This document shows positions 1-8,544 of a stretch of DNA of 42,353 nt, piece after piece. The stretch is from Candidatus Roizmanbacteria bacterium RIFCSPLOWO2_01_FULL_41_22 (GTDB lineage: Bacteria > Patescibacteriota > Microgenomatia > UBA1406 > GWC2-37-13), in contig MGAR01000027.1 of NCBI GenBank assembly GCA_001789805.1, forward strand, positions 1-42,353, in the 5' to 3' direction. Within the stretch, counting starts at the first letter, position 1. Each line of letters starts with the position of its first letter. The notes under the pieces are model-generated. The model was given only the letters and a program-made list of their open reading frames with translations. It made no database searches and was not told the DNA's origin. The translations under genes and the position numbers were made by a program.

Positions 1-48
1 GTATTTAATAAACGCAATATTGGCGTATTTAATAAACGCAATATTGGC
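1..48. repeat. 24-bp direct tandem repeat, two copies
   Basis: Positions 1-24 and 25-48 are identical. Each unit begins GTATTTAATAAACG and ends CAATATTGGC, and the inner part is partly palindromic around AATATT. The first copy touches the window edge, so the true copy number cannot be seen. It lies downstream of the aldehyde dehydrogenase gene, which ends at 95. Confidence 0.85.
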
Positions 49-94
49 GGGAGCGATGGTGGTGACTTTCATAAAGTAATTCGAGCTTACTTTT

Positions 95-1495
95 TTATTG
101 CTGGATTTTAACTGTTCTAGTTGCTAAAAGCTTGATTTGGGCAAATTCCTGAAAGCCGATCTTGCCATATTCCCGCCCCATGCCGCTTTTTTTCATTCCG
201 CCAATTGGGCAGAAAGGATAATAAAAACTGTCGGTATTGATCCCTACTACCCCACTTTGGATTGCTGAGGCTATTTTTTCTGCTTTTTTCAGATCTGAGG
301 TATATATTTCCGCCGATAATCCATAAGGAGTATTGTTTGCCATCTCAATCACTTCTCCCTCTGTTTTAAAGGGAATGACCGGCAGAACCGGACCAAATGT
401 TTCCTCGGTTAATACTCGCATCTGCCAGTTGACGTTGGTAAGAATAGTTGGCAGATAATAATTGCCCTTGGCAAATTTTTTTCCAGTTGGTCTTTTCGCG
501 CCAATTTCTACCTTGGCTCCTTTTTTAATCGCATCATTAACTTGAGACTCCAATAACAATAACTGCTTTTGGGAAACCAGCGGCCCAAAATCAGTGTCTT
601 TTTGCAATGGGTCGCCGACTTTTTTTGTCTGCAGTTCTTTGACCAGTCGGTCGACTACTTGACGAAAAATTGGTCTCTCGACAAACAACCGCTTGACCGA
701 ACTGCAGACCTGGCCGCAGTTTAAAAACCGCGCCCAGTATAGCTGTTTTATGGTGTCCTCAAAATCAGCATCGGCAAATACAATACCCGGTGAACTACCA
801 CCCAACTCCATTATTCCTTTGATAAATTTTTTCCCGCATTTGGCAAAAATCTCCTGCCCCACCTTGGTGCTGCCGGTAAACCAGACGAGATTAATATCCG
901 GATGATCGATGAGCATCTTTCCCACGTCTCCGGCGCCAATTGCCAGCTGAAAAATTCCGGTTGGCAGCCCGGTCTGCTGTAATAACTCGCCGAATCTTTT
1001 TTGTGACAGTGTCGTGTACTCGGAAGGCTTGAAAATGACGGTATTGCCGGCCATAAGCGCCGGAAGTACGCCGGAATTAAACATGCTCAAAGGAAAATTC
1101 CACGGCGCAATGCAAACACAGACGCCATAGGGTTCAAAGCGAATAGTAAACTCGGTATTATTTTCCTTTTTTAGAAATTCATCAGCCAGCGCTTTTGGCC
1201 CTTCCTGAATGTAATAATCAATAAAGTCTTTTTCATACTTTATATCATCCCGCGACTGGGAAATGGGTTTACCCATCTCCTGCGAAACCAATCTGGCCAG
1301 CTCTTCTTTATGTTTTTCCAGAAGTTGCCGATACTTTTTCAGATAGCCCGCTCTTTGATTAAGAGGAGTTTTTTTCCACCCAGCAAACGCTTTCTGCGCT
1401 TTTGCCACAGCGCGGTCAATATCTCGTTTAGTTGAAGTTCGCGTCTCCCCGATCAGCCGGCCGTTGGCGGGATTATATGATTTAAGAAAGGACAT
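95..1495 (-). CDS. NAD(P)-dependent aldehyde dehydrogenase (succinate-semialdehyde dehydrogenase type)
   Basis: This is a 466-residue protein of the aldehyde dehydrogenase superfamily, which oxidises aldehydes to acids with NAD(P)+. Visible motifs are PWNFP (131-135), KPSE (156-159), FTGST (206-210, nucleotide binding), the general base Glu230 in MELGG, and the catalytic Cys264 in GQVC. The length is normal for the family and the closest style is GabD-like; the substrate cannot be read from the sequence. The frame is open to 1570, but homology starts at MSFLKSYNPANG. An ATG at 1495 sits 6 nt after a TATACT -10 hexamer (1502-1507), so I chose that start and predict a leaderless mRNA. No partner gene nearby indicates a specific pathway. 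Confidence 0.9.
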   Translation of the reverse strand: MSFLKSYNPANGRLIGETRTSTKRDIDRAVAKAQKAFAGWKKTPLNQRAGYLKKYRQLLEKHKEELARLVSQEMGKPISQSRDDIKYEKDFIDYYIQEGPKALADEFLKKENNTEFTIRFEPYGVCVCIAPWNFPLSMFNSGVLPALMAGNTVIFKPSEYTTLSQKRFGELLQQTGLPTGIFQLAIGAGDVGKMLIDHPDINLVWFTGSTKVGQEIFAKCGKKFIKGIMELGGSSPGIVFADADFEDTIKQLYWARFLNCGQVCSSVKRLFVERPIFRQVVDRLVKELQTKKVGDPLQKDTDFGPLVSQKQLLLLESQVNDAIKKGAKVEIGAKRPTGKKFAKGNYYLPTILTNVNWQMRVLTEETFGPVLPVIPFKTEGEVIEMANNTPYGLSAEIYTSDLKKAEKIASAIQSGVVGINTDSFYYPFCPIGGMKKSGMGREYGKIGFQEFAQIKLLATRTVKIQQ

Positions 1496-1622
1496 AATAA
1501 AAGTATACGAGTAATTGAGGGTATTATACTTCATTTCCCCAGAGTGCCATATGTTTCGTAACTTATTCAAACGTTCTAATAAAAGCTCCCTGTTTGAATG
1601 CCTAAATACTGGATACTAAATA

Positions 1623-1823
1623 CTATACCCATCGTAGTTCATTTTGCAATAAAAAATGAACGTACGGAGGGTTATGCCGCTGAAAGATGAAGTGTTTTTT
1701 TGCAATTTCATCTGCAAGCGGTATATCTTCTATTTTTTCCCGCAGATTCTCCGCATAATTACCGAAATCGTAGCTTTGCTCCAGCAAACGAAGCGCCAGC
1801 GCCAAAAGTAAAAAATAAAACAT
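1623..1823 (-). CDS. possible small protein overlapping the FabH-like gene
   Basis: This is a 66-codon frame that overlaps the last 65 nt of the upstream FabH-like gene in another reading frame. It has a hydrophobic N-terminus followed by a mixed, charged, protein-like tail containing NYAENLREKIEDIPLADE. It matches no family I recognise. It could be a real small gene, or a leftover of a longer C-terminus made out of frame. The FabH-like protein already ends with a normal C-terminal strand, so a frameshift is not required. Confidence 0.3.
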   Translation of the reverse strand: MFYFLLLALALRLLEQSYDFGNYAENLREKIEDIPLADEIAKKHFIFQRHNPPYVHFLLQNELRWV

Positions 1824-3132
1824 CCTTGCCTGCTAACTTATCAATATTCTGCAGCATGGCAATGAGAGTGTTGGCGGCTGGGGCGTTACCATAACGTCCG
1901 TCTTGAGGATATGTCGCCAACTCTCCCTGAAGATCGACAAAGCCATTTTCTTTAATGTGTTTTGCTAGACTATCCACTTCTTCATCGGAGTAACTGTCTC
2001 TGCCAAAATAACGTTTAAGAATTCCTTTAGGGATTAGTCCTTGTTTTATTGCATCAGCCACTAAATGTTGCATGATAAAATCGCTAGGATAGTGGCTAAC
2101 CATTGCTTCCATCTTGTCCCACTCTTTTTCTCCATACATCGCTTTCATTTCTTGTAAAGCACACAAGCCTTCTTTTCTAAAAAAAACCGCCACTCGAGCA
2201 TTCATGTCAACTAACCGCCCGTTATTGGGGATATTTATCCCCACTGACAAAGTCTCGTCATCTTCATAAGTTCTGGTAAATCCCTTGTTTGGATTGGACA
2301 CTGTATAATTCACTCTGACTGAAAGATAACCTTGAGCGTCTGGTACTTCTTTAAAAAATACATGCCCACCTAGGGTAATCGCCCCTTCCTCAATACCAAA
2401 TATTGCCGCTGCTTGTGTGAACACTCTGGCTGAAGCTGGATCGCAGACTTGAGGGTCGTATTCCAATTCAACAGCTTCTCTGACATAGTTTTCTTGGCTA
2501 ATCACTAGAAGTCTTTTTTTAGGCTGCTTTTTTGCTGAACTACTCGTTTCTGTCACCAGTTTTCCGTTTAGCGCCTTTAAAAAAGCTATCCCTCCGCTAG
2601 CGCATGCCCCTTTGACATCGATTATTTCTACACCGGGACAATTTAGTTGTTCAGCATATAACTGGCTATATCTTGCTTCCGTTCCGTCTTCATTTTGCTT
2701 TAATGGACCTACTGAACTACCAACAACAATCATATCTGGTCCTTCATCCCAGCCAAGTTCTTCTAACACTTTCCGCGCATTTTCCAAAATTATTCTGTGA
2801 GTTTCTATTTCTGCTTCTTCTCTTGGTAAGCCATTGTGAAAAACTAAATCTACGCCCAAACTGCCACCGTTTGGCACGTTTGGATGAGCAGCTTGAATAC
2901 GCTTTACCAAATCGCTATCGCGTATAGGCACTCCCCAACGAGTGACTAAGCCATAACCACCCGGTCTCACTTCCACTGTTTCCGGATCAATTCGATCACC
3001 GCCAAAGCGACAAGAAGTGTCTAATCTGAATAATCCTAGTTTATATTGTATGATTTCCGGAGGAAGAGTATTTAAGTCTACCCAACTGGCGACTTCGTTT
3101 TGTGTTGTTCCAACTCGAACCGCATCAACCAT
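1759..3132 (-). CDS. beta-ketoacyl-ACP synthase III (FabH)-like condensing enzyme
   Basis: This is a 457-residue thiolase-fold protein. The Cys-His-Asn triad of KAS III / HMG-CoA-synthase-type enzymes is recognisable: Cys177 in KGACASG, His347 in SHYPSD, and Asn416 in YGNAPAA. The C-terminal GAGASFAGAKLRF matches the closing strand of FabH. It is over 100 residues longer than E. coli FabH, with extra segments around 190-210 and 365-405. No other fatty-acid or polyketide gene is in the window, so the acyl substrate is unknown. The frame is open to 3162. The ATG at 3132 is preferred because it lies 10 nt after a good promoter (TTGAAA-N17-TATTAT). An alternative is a family member acting in isoprenoid or lipid modification. 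Confidence 0.75.
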   Translation of the reverse strand: MVDAVRVGTTQNEVASWVDLNTLPPEIIQYKLGLFRLDTSCRFGGDRIDPETVEVRPGGYGLVTRWGVPIRDSDLVKRIQAAHPNVPNGGSLGVDLVFHNGLPREEAEIETHRIILENARKVLEELGWDEGPDMIVVGSSVGPLKQNEDGTEARYSQLYAEQLNCPGVEIIDVKGACASGGIAFLKALNGKLVTETSSSAKKQPKKRLLVISQENYVREAVELEYDPQVCDPASARVFTQAAAIFGIEEGAITLGGHVFFKEVPDAQGYLSVRVNYTVSNPNKGFTRTYEDDETLSVGINIPNNGRLVDMNARVAVFFRKEGLCALQEMKAMYGEKEWDKMEAMVSHYPSDFIMQHLVADAIKQGLIPKGILKRYFGRDSYSDEEVDSLAKHIKENGFVDLQGELATYPQDGRYGNAPAANTLIAMLQNIDKLAGKDVLFFTFGAGASFAGAKLRFR

Positions 3133-3142
3133 AAGAATTAGA

Positions 3143-3171
3143 ATAATAGCACCAGAAGGCAACTATTTCAA
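3143..3171 (-). promoter_or_regulatory. promoter of the FabH-like gene
   Basis: On the minus strand, TTGAAA (3166-3171), a 17-nt spacer and TATTAT (3143-3148) stand 10 nt before the ATG at 3132. This leaves a 5' leader of only a few nucleotides. Confidence 0.55.
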
Positions 3172-3303
3172 ACCGATTTTCCCCGCAGATTTAACGCATA
3201 TTTACCGAAAACCTTACTAGCGCAGTTAATTCCTACATATTTTTGGGGTAAGAATCGTGATATTTTTTACCAAACAAGAACCTAAATGTTTATAATCTTT
3301 CAT

Positions 3304-3630
3304 ATGGTTGAAGGAAACCCATATACAAATAAAGATAGCTGGCTTAATGGAGGGGTCGTAACGGCTTTGGCAGCGCGTTCTGGTTTGAGGCCAGACGACC
3401 CAATATTTCAAGCTGCTTATAGGAATCTTCTAGCTGACGTAGTTGATTCAAGATTTACCGACCATTTTCTTAACTTATTTGACCGTGAATTAGCGCTTCT
3501 AAGAATACCCGCACATCAACCTCCAAGTGGTAACGGAGATCTTCCTAAGGATCCTGAACAACCAAAAGCCATCTCATTTTTACAGTCCATAGCTCCCGCT
3601 TTTCTATCGAGATTTTTTAAACTTCATTAG
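3304..3630 (+). CDS. hypothetical protein, 108 aa
   Basis: No family is recognised. The protein is soluble-looking, with a Pro/Gly-rich stretch (PPSGNGDLPKDPEQP) in its second half and a hydrophobic C-terminal segment (SFLQSIAPAFLSRFF). The frame is open to 3286, but a perfect TATAAT at 3291-3296 followed by 7 nt and ATG at 3304 supports the shorter start and a leaderless transcript. It faces purM tail to tail, with three bases between the two genes. Confidence 0.5.
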   Translation: MVEGNPYTNKDSWLNGGVVTALAARSGLRPDDPIFQAAYRNLLADVVDSRFTDHFLNLFDRELALLRIPAHQPPSGNGDLPKDPEQPKAISFLQSIAPAFLSRFFKLH

Positions 3631-3633
3631 ATT

Positions 3634-4806
3634 TCATCTTAAATCCAGTGAGCTGCCATCATAAACCAGATTTTTGGGTTTGATCACCACCTGCTTTTTG
3701 CCCTTTTCCACATAGCCGGCGTTCAGGCTGTCAAAACCATGTTTCTTGATAATAATTTGCGCTTTTTTAACCTCGCGCTCGGGCAAAAATAACGCATAGT
3801 CCATTCCCATGTTAAAGGTCTGATACATCTCAAAATCGGCAAGGCTGGCTTTTTCTTGAATAAAATCAAACAAAGATGGCGGTTTGACGATTCTCTCAAC
3901 CACATAACTAAAATTTGGTCGCGCCCGCATCAGCTTTCTTAAGCCATGGCCGGTGATGTTGGAGATATAGTGAAGATCGATCTTTTTAGTCAGTAAATCT
4001 TGTATTAGTTTGGCGTAAATATGGGTTTTGTGCAATATTTCCTCGCCGTACATCTTGCCGTTTGCCAGTTTAGTCGCATAACCTTTAGGTAATTTTTTGG
4101 CAATTACCCTGGCCAAAGACAGACCATTAGCATTGATGCCGGCGCTTTTTAATAGTAAAATCCTGTCACCTGCCCGCAGTTTTTTATCGGTAATCAGATT
4201 GGTTTTTGGTCTGATGATACCGGTAGCTGAACCGCCCAGATCAACGGTGTCGGGGACAACGATTCCCTTGAGAGTCGGCGTTTCTCCGCCACCCCAGGAC
4301 ACACCGGCCAGATCGCAGGCGCTCTTCCAGCCGCCGATTAAATCCCGCATCCGCACCCGATCCTGCAGCCAGTCGTTGTTTTCAATCGCCCAGTAGGCGT
4401 GAATAACTAAAGGAATAGCTCCAACTGTGACCAAATCGTTAATAATTGTCGCTACAGTATCATGACCAATGACATCATAGTAAGTTTTGCCGGTAATCTT
4501 GAGCATGGCATCGGCCACCAGATTTTTTGTCCCCAGCCCCTCGATAACCGAAGCCAGACAAAAATCTTGCTTGTCCTGAGTAGAATCAAAGGATTTATCC
4601 TGAGCGGAGCCAGAAACAATCCTGTTCCTGGCGGAGTCGAAGGACCAGACATAGGCCGACTCGCCCCGACTATCAGTAATTTCACGGAAGCCATATTTCT
4701 TCAAATTAACAGCAGTAGACTTAGCGGCATTTTGCGCCAGTTTTTTTATCGGGTCTTTGGTGTCGTAATCATCTCCCACCTGGGCATAGCTGATTTTCTG
4801 TTTCAT
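3634..4806 (-). CDS. purM: phosphoribosylformylglycinamidine cyclo-ligase (AIR synthetase)
   Basis: PurM closes the imidazole ring, converting FGAM plus ATP to AIR. The protein has 390 residues; typical bacterial PurM has about 345. Recognisable parts are the N-terminal YAQVGDDYD, the ATP/phosphate loop region GLGTKN near 90-95, the NDLVTVGAIPL segment, the glycine-rich GVSWGGGETP, and NITGHGLRK. It is the last gene of the purine cluster, 23 nt behind purC. Residues 55-80 (SFDSARN...STQDKQ) are extra and are encoded by a palindromic repeat element (4571-4644) inserted in frame at a surface position before the active-site loop. The rest of the protein looks intact, so it is probably functional. 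Confidence 0.9.
   Translation of the reverse strand: MKQKISYAQVGDDYDTKDPIKKLAQNAAKSTAVNLKKYGFREITDSRGESAYVWSFDSARNRIVSGSAQDKSFDSTQDKQDFCLASVIEGLGTKNLVADAMLKITGKTYYDVIGHDTVATIINDLVTVGAIPLVIHAYWAIENNDWLQDRVRMRDLIGGWKSACDLAGVSWGGGETPTLKGIVVPDTVDLGGSATGIIRPKTNLITDKKLRAGDRILLLKSAGINANGLSLARVIAKKLPKGYATKLANGKMYGEEILHKTHIYAKLIQDLLTKKIDLHYISNITGHGLRKLMRARPNFSYVVERIVKPPSLFDFIQEKASLADFEMYQTFNMGMDYALFLPEREVKKAQIIIKKHGFDSLNAGYVEKGKKQVVIKPKNLVYDGSSLDLR
4571..4644. repeat. palindromic repeat element inserted inside purM
   Basis: The segment carries TTGTCCTGAG, then TTTATCCTGAG (4594-4604), then GCGGAGTCGAAGGA (4631-4644). These are parts of the CCTGAGCGGAGTCGAAGG type of repeat found scattered in many CPR-like genomes. 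TTTATCCTGAG and TCGAAGG recur in the intergenic repeat at 31034-31057. Here the element is translated without a stop or frameshift and adds about 26 residues to PurM. Confidence 0.8.
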
Positions 4807-4829
4807 AATAATGTTATAAATTACGTGTT

Positions 4830-5798
4830 TCAGGTTACATGTTTCACGCTTTCAATAATCCTCTTCTCAATTGGATATTTATAAGCCTGAAATTTTTTTC
4901 CGGTGATTTTTTCATAGACGCCGATATATCTTTGTGCTAGATCAACAATCAGTTGTTTGGCCATCGGCGGCGGCTTACCGTCACCGCGATAACCGCGCTT
5001 GGCATACCATAAGCGCAAAAATTCCTTGTCAAAATTTTCCGGTTCTTGGCCTTTGCTGACTCGTTCTTGATAAGTATCAGCTTTCCAAAAACGGGAAGAG
5101 TCGGGGGTATGAATCTCATCCATCAGAGTCAGGTTGCCTTTTTCATCAAGACCAAATTCATATTTAGTATCGACCAGAATCAATCCCCTTTTTACGCACA
5201 ATTTACTCCCGAATTTAAACAATTCCAAGGCCACTTTTTCCATCTGCAGATAGATTTTTTTAGGAATTAATTTTTTAACCATAATTTGTTCTCGAGTCAA
5301 TCTTTCATCATGACCGCCCTTTCCGCCGCCGTGAGTTGTGGGGGTGATAACTGGCGTCGGTAGTTTATCATTTTTTTTCATTCCATCAGGAAATTTTATA
5401 CCATAGATTACTCGTTCCCCTTGTTGATAGGAATACCAGATTGAGGTCTTAGTAACCCCCGACATATAACCACGCACCACCATCTCAATTGGTATACCGG
5501 TTAAATTTTTAGCAAGAAGTACGTTTGGATGTGGTACCGATAGCATATGGTTGGAAACAATTTTTTCTGTTTTTTTAAACCAGAAAGCCGCTAGCAGATT
5601 TAACACCGCCCCTTTATAGGGAATGTTACCTAAAATCACATCAAATGCCGACTGCCGGTCGGTAGTGATAATAACCCGTTTGACTTTTAAAACATAAAAA
5701 TCGCGCACCTTACCCTGGCGTTTTTTTCCCAAGCCCGGGATATCGACGGTTTTTAACACATGGGGAAGAACGTTGAGAATGGTTTTGGATTGGATCAT
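4830..5798 (-). CDS. purC: phosphoribosylaminoimidazole-succinocarboxamide synthase (SAICAR synthetase)
   Basis: PurC joins aspartate to CAIR with ATP. The 322-residue protein shows the family motifs: KRQGKVRDFY near the N-terminus (ATP-binding loop), DRQSAFD, the TPTTHGGGKGGHDE region (substrate-binding stretch, here rich in glycine), LVDTKYEFG, and DEIHTPDSSRFW. The size matches the longer, yeast-like form (about 300 aa) rather than the short E. coli form (237 aa). The frame is open to 5840, which would run into purE. The ATG at 5798, 4 nt after the purE stop, matches where homology begins. It lies in the purine operon between purE and purM. Confidence 0.93.
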   Translation of the reverse strand: MIQSKTILNVLPHVLKTVDIPGLGKKRQGKVRDFYVLKVKRVIITTDRQSAFDVILGNIPYKGAVLNLLAAFWFKKTEKIVSNHMLSVPHPNVLLAKNLTGIPIEMVVRGYMSGVTKTSIWYSYQQGERVIYGIKFPDGMKKNDKLPTPVITPTTHGGGKGGHDERLTREQIMVKKLIPKKIYLQMEKVALELFKFGSKLCVKRGLILVDTKYEFGLDEKGNLTLMDEIHTPDSSRFWKADTYQERVSKGQEPENFDKEFLRLWYAKRGYRGDGKPPPMAKQLIVDLAQRYIGVYEKITGKKFQAYKYPIEKRIIESVKHVT

Positions 5799-5802
5799 AA
5801 GA

Positions 5803-6333
5803 TTATTTACCCATTGCTGCCAGATAATTTTTAACGCCAACCTTGGTTAGTTGATCATTCTTTTTGGCAACTGATTCTGCTAAATTTTTTTTATAATCAA
5901 CTATTTTTTTTGTTAATAATTTGTCATTTATGGCTAAAATCTGAATCGCCAATAACGCGGCATTTTTGGCACTGTTTATACCCACTGTAGCCACCGGTAC
6001 CCCGGGAGGCATCTGGACAATTGAGTAAAGGGAATCCACGCCGTTAAGGGCCGAGGATTTGATGGGAACGCCAATCACCGGTAGAGGAAAATGGGAGGCA
6101 ATCACCCCGGCCAAATGGGCAGCTCCACCGGCGGCGGCTATTATTACTCGTATTCCCCGTTTGTCGGCGTTCTTGGCAAACGCCGCGGTTTCTTCTGGAG
6201 AGCGATGAGCAGAAAGTATCCGTAGTTCATGTGCAATTTTAAATTCATTTAATATATCAATCGCCTCTTTCATCACCGGAAGATCGGAGTCCGAACCCAT
6301 GATAACGGCAACTAGTGGTTTGGACATAGTCAT
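5803..6333 (-). CDS. purE: 5-(carboxyamino)imidazole ribonucleotide mutase
   Basis: This 176-residue protein has the two PurE signatures, MGSDSDLPVM (12-21) and SAHRSPE (41-47), and the AAAGGAAHLAGVIASH segment. In most bacteria PurE isomerises N5-CAIR to CAIR after PurK. No purK is present in the window, so either purK lies elsewhere or this PurE carboxylates AIR directly (class II behaviour). The sequence alone does not settle this. The ATG overlaps the purB stop by one base (6333), which implies translational coupling. A second ATG two codons in is also possible. Confidence 0.93.
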   Translation of the reverse strand: MTMSKPLVAVIMGSDSDLPVMKEAIDILNEFKIAHELRILSAHRSPEETAAFAKNADKRGIRVIIAAAGGAAHLAGVIASHFPLPVIGVPIKSSALNGVDSLYSIVQMPPGVPVATVGINSAKNAALLAIQILAINDKLLTKKIVDYKKNLAESVAKKNDQLTKVGVKNYLAAMGK

Positions 6334-7718
6334 TAAGACAACTTATTAATAATCTCAACTAATTTTAACGCCCTCTCAGGCGCCGTACCCACGTATTTTT
6401 GCACATCAAGTAGCGTGCTGATTTTCTGTTTAGTCAGATATTTTTTAAGATGGCTATTTTCTGTAAGCGATGTTGCCATTGGATTGGACTTTCCTTCCTG
6501 GATCACAGCCCATGCCCGCATTGATATTTCCCGAAGCACCTCGTGGGTTTTCTGGCGATCGGCACCATTCTTCACTGCTGCCACTAAAATCAGTTCTGTA
6601 GCGGCAAACGGGGCGTATTGGGCGAGATTATAGCTGATTTTTTTTTCATTAATCACCAGGCCGCTGATAATTTTTTCCGCGGTAATTAAAATTTGATCAG
6701 TGGCTAAAAAGGCCTCGGGAATAAACAGCCGCTTATTGGCCGAATCATCAAGAGTGCGCTCAAGATATGACAGACTGGCGTTTCCTGAGGCGATAATTGG
6801 TAACGCCGCCACATAGCGGGCGAGTGAGCAGATATTTTCTGCGTTAATGGGATTTTTCTTAAAAGGCATCGCTGAGGAACCAACCTGTTTTTTGCCAAAT
6901 GGTTCCGACCACTCGCCGAAAAGCGGCGACTGAAGAATCCGCAAGTCACCGGCAAATTTTGCCAAAGCCGTCGTGACGCCAACTAAGGCATTTAACACCA
7001 TAAAATGAAACTGCCTGGGAAAAACCTGATTGCTGATTAAGACCGCTTCAATCCCTAGATCTTTCATCACTTGTTTTTCTAACTCATCGGCTGTTAGTTT
7101 GGTACCGGCAAGAAGCATCTGATAACTGGCGGCTGTTCCTGCCGCCCCTTTAAAACCCTTGCCTTTTAACATCATCCTGGCAAACCGTAAAGACTCCAGA
7201 GCGATCAGCAAATCCTGGGCGTAAAAAGCCAGACGGTAGCCGACAGTAGTGGGTTCAGCCGGCTGCAGATGGGTATAGCCAATACAGGGAAAATCGGCAT
7301 ATTGTCTGGTTTTTTCCGCCAGTAGCCTCAAAATCGTTTTTATCCGATTTTCAACTAACGATAACCCATCTTTTATTAGTAACGCATCGGCGTTATCAAC
7401 GATATCATAACTGGTGGCGCCTAGATGGATTTTCCCGCCGCCCACCTCGGCTTTTTCTGCAAACTCGCGGATCGCCGCCACCACATCATGCTTCACCTCT
7501 TTTTCGATCTCCAAAATCCGTTCAATGTTAATATTATTCTGATTCTTTTCCAGATCCTCCAATTCTTTAGCCGACACTAATCCCGCCTGCTGTTGCGCCT
7601 GAGCCAGCGCCACCCAGATCTTTCGCCACAATTTAAATTTATTTTCTTCACTAAAAAGCTGGCGCATCTCCGGCGACCCATAACGCCAGGAAAATGGAGA
7701 AAGATAATTAGCAAACAT
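6333..7718 (-). CDS. purB: adenylosuccinate lyase
   Basis: This 461-residue member of the fumarase/aspartase superfamily cleaves SAICAR to AICAR and adenylosuccinate to AMP. Conserved pieces are KHDVVA (76-81), HLGATSYD (98-105), THLQPAEPTT (149-158, catalytic His) and the superfamily signature GSSAMPFKKNP (280-290, flexible catalytic loop). The frame is open to 7787, but that extension overlaps the end of purQ. Homology begins at MFANYLSPFSWRYG, so I use the ATG at 7718, 16 nt after the purQ stop. It is a complete gene in the middle of the purine operon. Confidence 0.94.
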   Translation of the reverse strand: MFANYLSPFSWRYGSPEMRQLFSEENKFKLWRKIWVALAQAQQQAGLVSAKELEDLEKNQNNINIERILEIEKEVKHDVVAAIREFAEKAEVGGGKIHLGATSYDIVDNADALLIKDGLSLVENRIKTILRLLAEKTRQYADFPCIGYTHLQPAEPTTVGYRLAFYAQDLLIALESLRFARMMLKGKGFKGAAGTAASYQMLLAGTKLTADELEKQVMKDLGIEAVLISNQVFPRQFHFMVLNALVGVTTALAKFAGDLRILQSPLFGEWSEPFGKKQVGSSAMPFKKNPINAENICSLARYVAALPIIASGNASLSYLERTLDDSANKRLFIPEAFLATDQILITAEKIISGLVINEKKISYNLAQYAPFAATELILVAAVKNGADRQKTHEVLREISMRAWAVIQEGKSNPMATSLTENSHLKKYLTKQKISTLLDVQKYVGTAPERALKLVEIINKLS

Positions 7719-7734
7719 AATTAATATTGTAAAT

Positions 7735-8538
7735 TTATTTTTGAAAATAATTAACCGCGTTTTGGAAAATCTGCAACCCCGGACCATTGGTGGGTAAATT
7801 TTTTCCTTCTCGCAAATAAGTCTCCTTTAGAAGTGTCCAATGTGGCAGATGGGTAAAAAAGATCGCCCGCTCCGGATGTGGCATCAGCCCGAAGATTCTC
7901 CCGCTTTCATCGGTAATTCCGGCAATATCTTGTAAAGCGCCATTGGGATTAGATGGTAGTTGTTGCGCTTTATAGATCTCTCCTTTTACGTATTTTAAGG
8001 CAATGAGTTTTTTCTCATTCAGTTTTTGCATGACCTGATTATCGGCATAAAATCTGCCCTCGCCATGGGCAATCGGTAAGGAAAGCGTTGTCATATTCAT
8101 AAGCCAAGGGGACTGATTGATTACTTTCAGATCAACCCAACGGACGGTGTAGCGGGCTGAATCATTGTGAACAAGTGCCACTTCCCGCTTCCCGTATCGT
8201 TTATTCAAAGCCGGCAGTAAGCCCAAGTTTACTAAAATCTGAAAGCCGTTGCAGATACCAATTACCAGTTTGTCGTTTTTCACAAAAGAAGTCAGTTTTA
8301 ACCACAAATGATTTCTCAGACGATTAGCATAGGCATTACCGGAACCGGTATCATCACCATAGGAAAAACCACCAGGGAAAGCCATGATTTGATAATTCTT
8401 TAATTTCGCCAAACCAGCGATCAAATCGTTAATATGAATAATATCCGCCTTGGCGCCGGCTGTTTCAAAAGCAAACTTCGTTTCACTTTCACAGTTTAAG
8501 CCGTAACCGGCCATTATTAGAACTCTGGGTTTAACCAT
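7735..8538 (-). CDS. purQ: phosphoribosylformylglycinamidine synthase, glutaminase subunit
   Basis: PurQ supplies ammonia from glutamine to PurL. The 267-residue class I amidotransferase has the nucleophile Cys96 in GICNGFQIL and the His221/Glu223 pair in MPHPERAIFF. FPGGFSYGDD (54-63) is the oxyanion-side motif. It lies 6 nt downstream of purL, as expected for a two-subunit enzyme made in fixed ratio. It is longer than B. subtilis PurQ (about 227 aa), mostly through loops near 170-205. Confidence 0.95.
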   Translation of the reverse strand: MVKPRVLIMAGYGLNCESETKFAFETAGAKADIIHINDLIAGLAKLKNYQIMAFPGGFSYGDDTGSGNAYANRLRNHLWLKLTSFVKNDKLVIGICNGFQILVNLGLLPALNKRYGKREVALVHNDSARYTVRWVDLKVINQSPWLMNMTTLSLPIAHGEGRFYADNQVMQKLNEKKLIALKYVKGEIYKAQQLPSNPNGALQDIAGITDESGRIFGLMPHPERAIFFTHLPHWTLLKETYLREGKNLPTNGPGLQIFQNAVNYFQK

Positions 8539-8544
8539 GATTGT

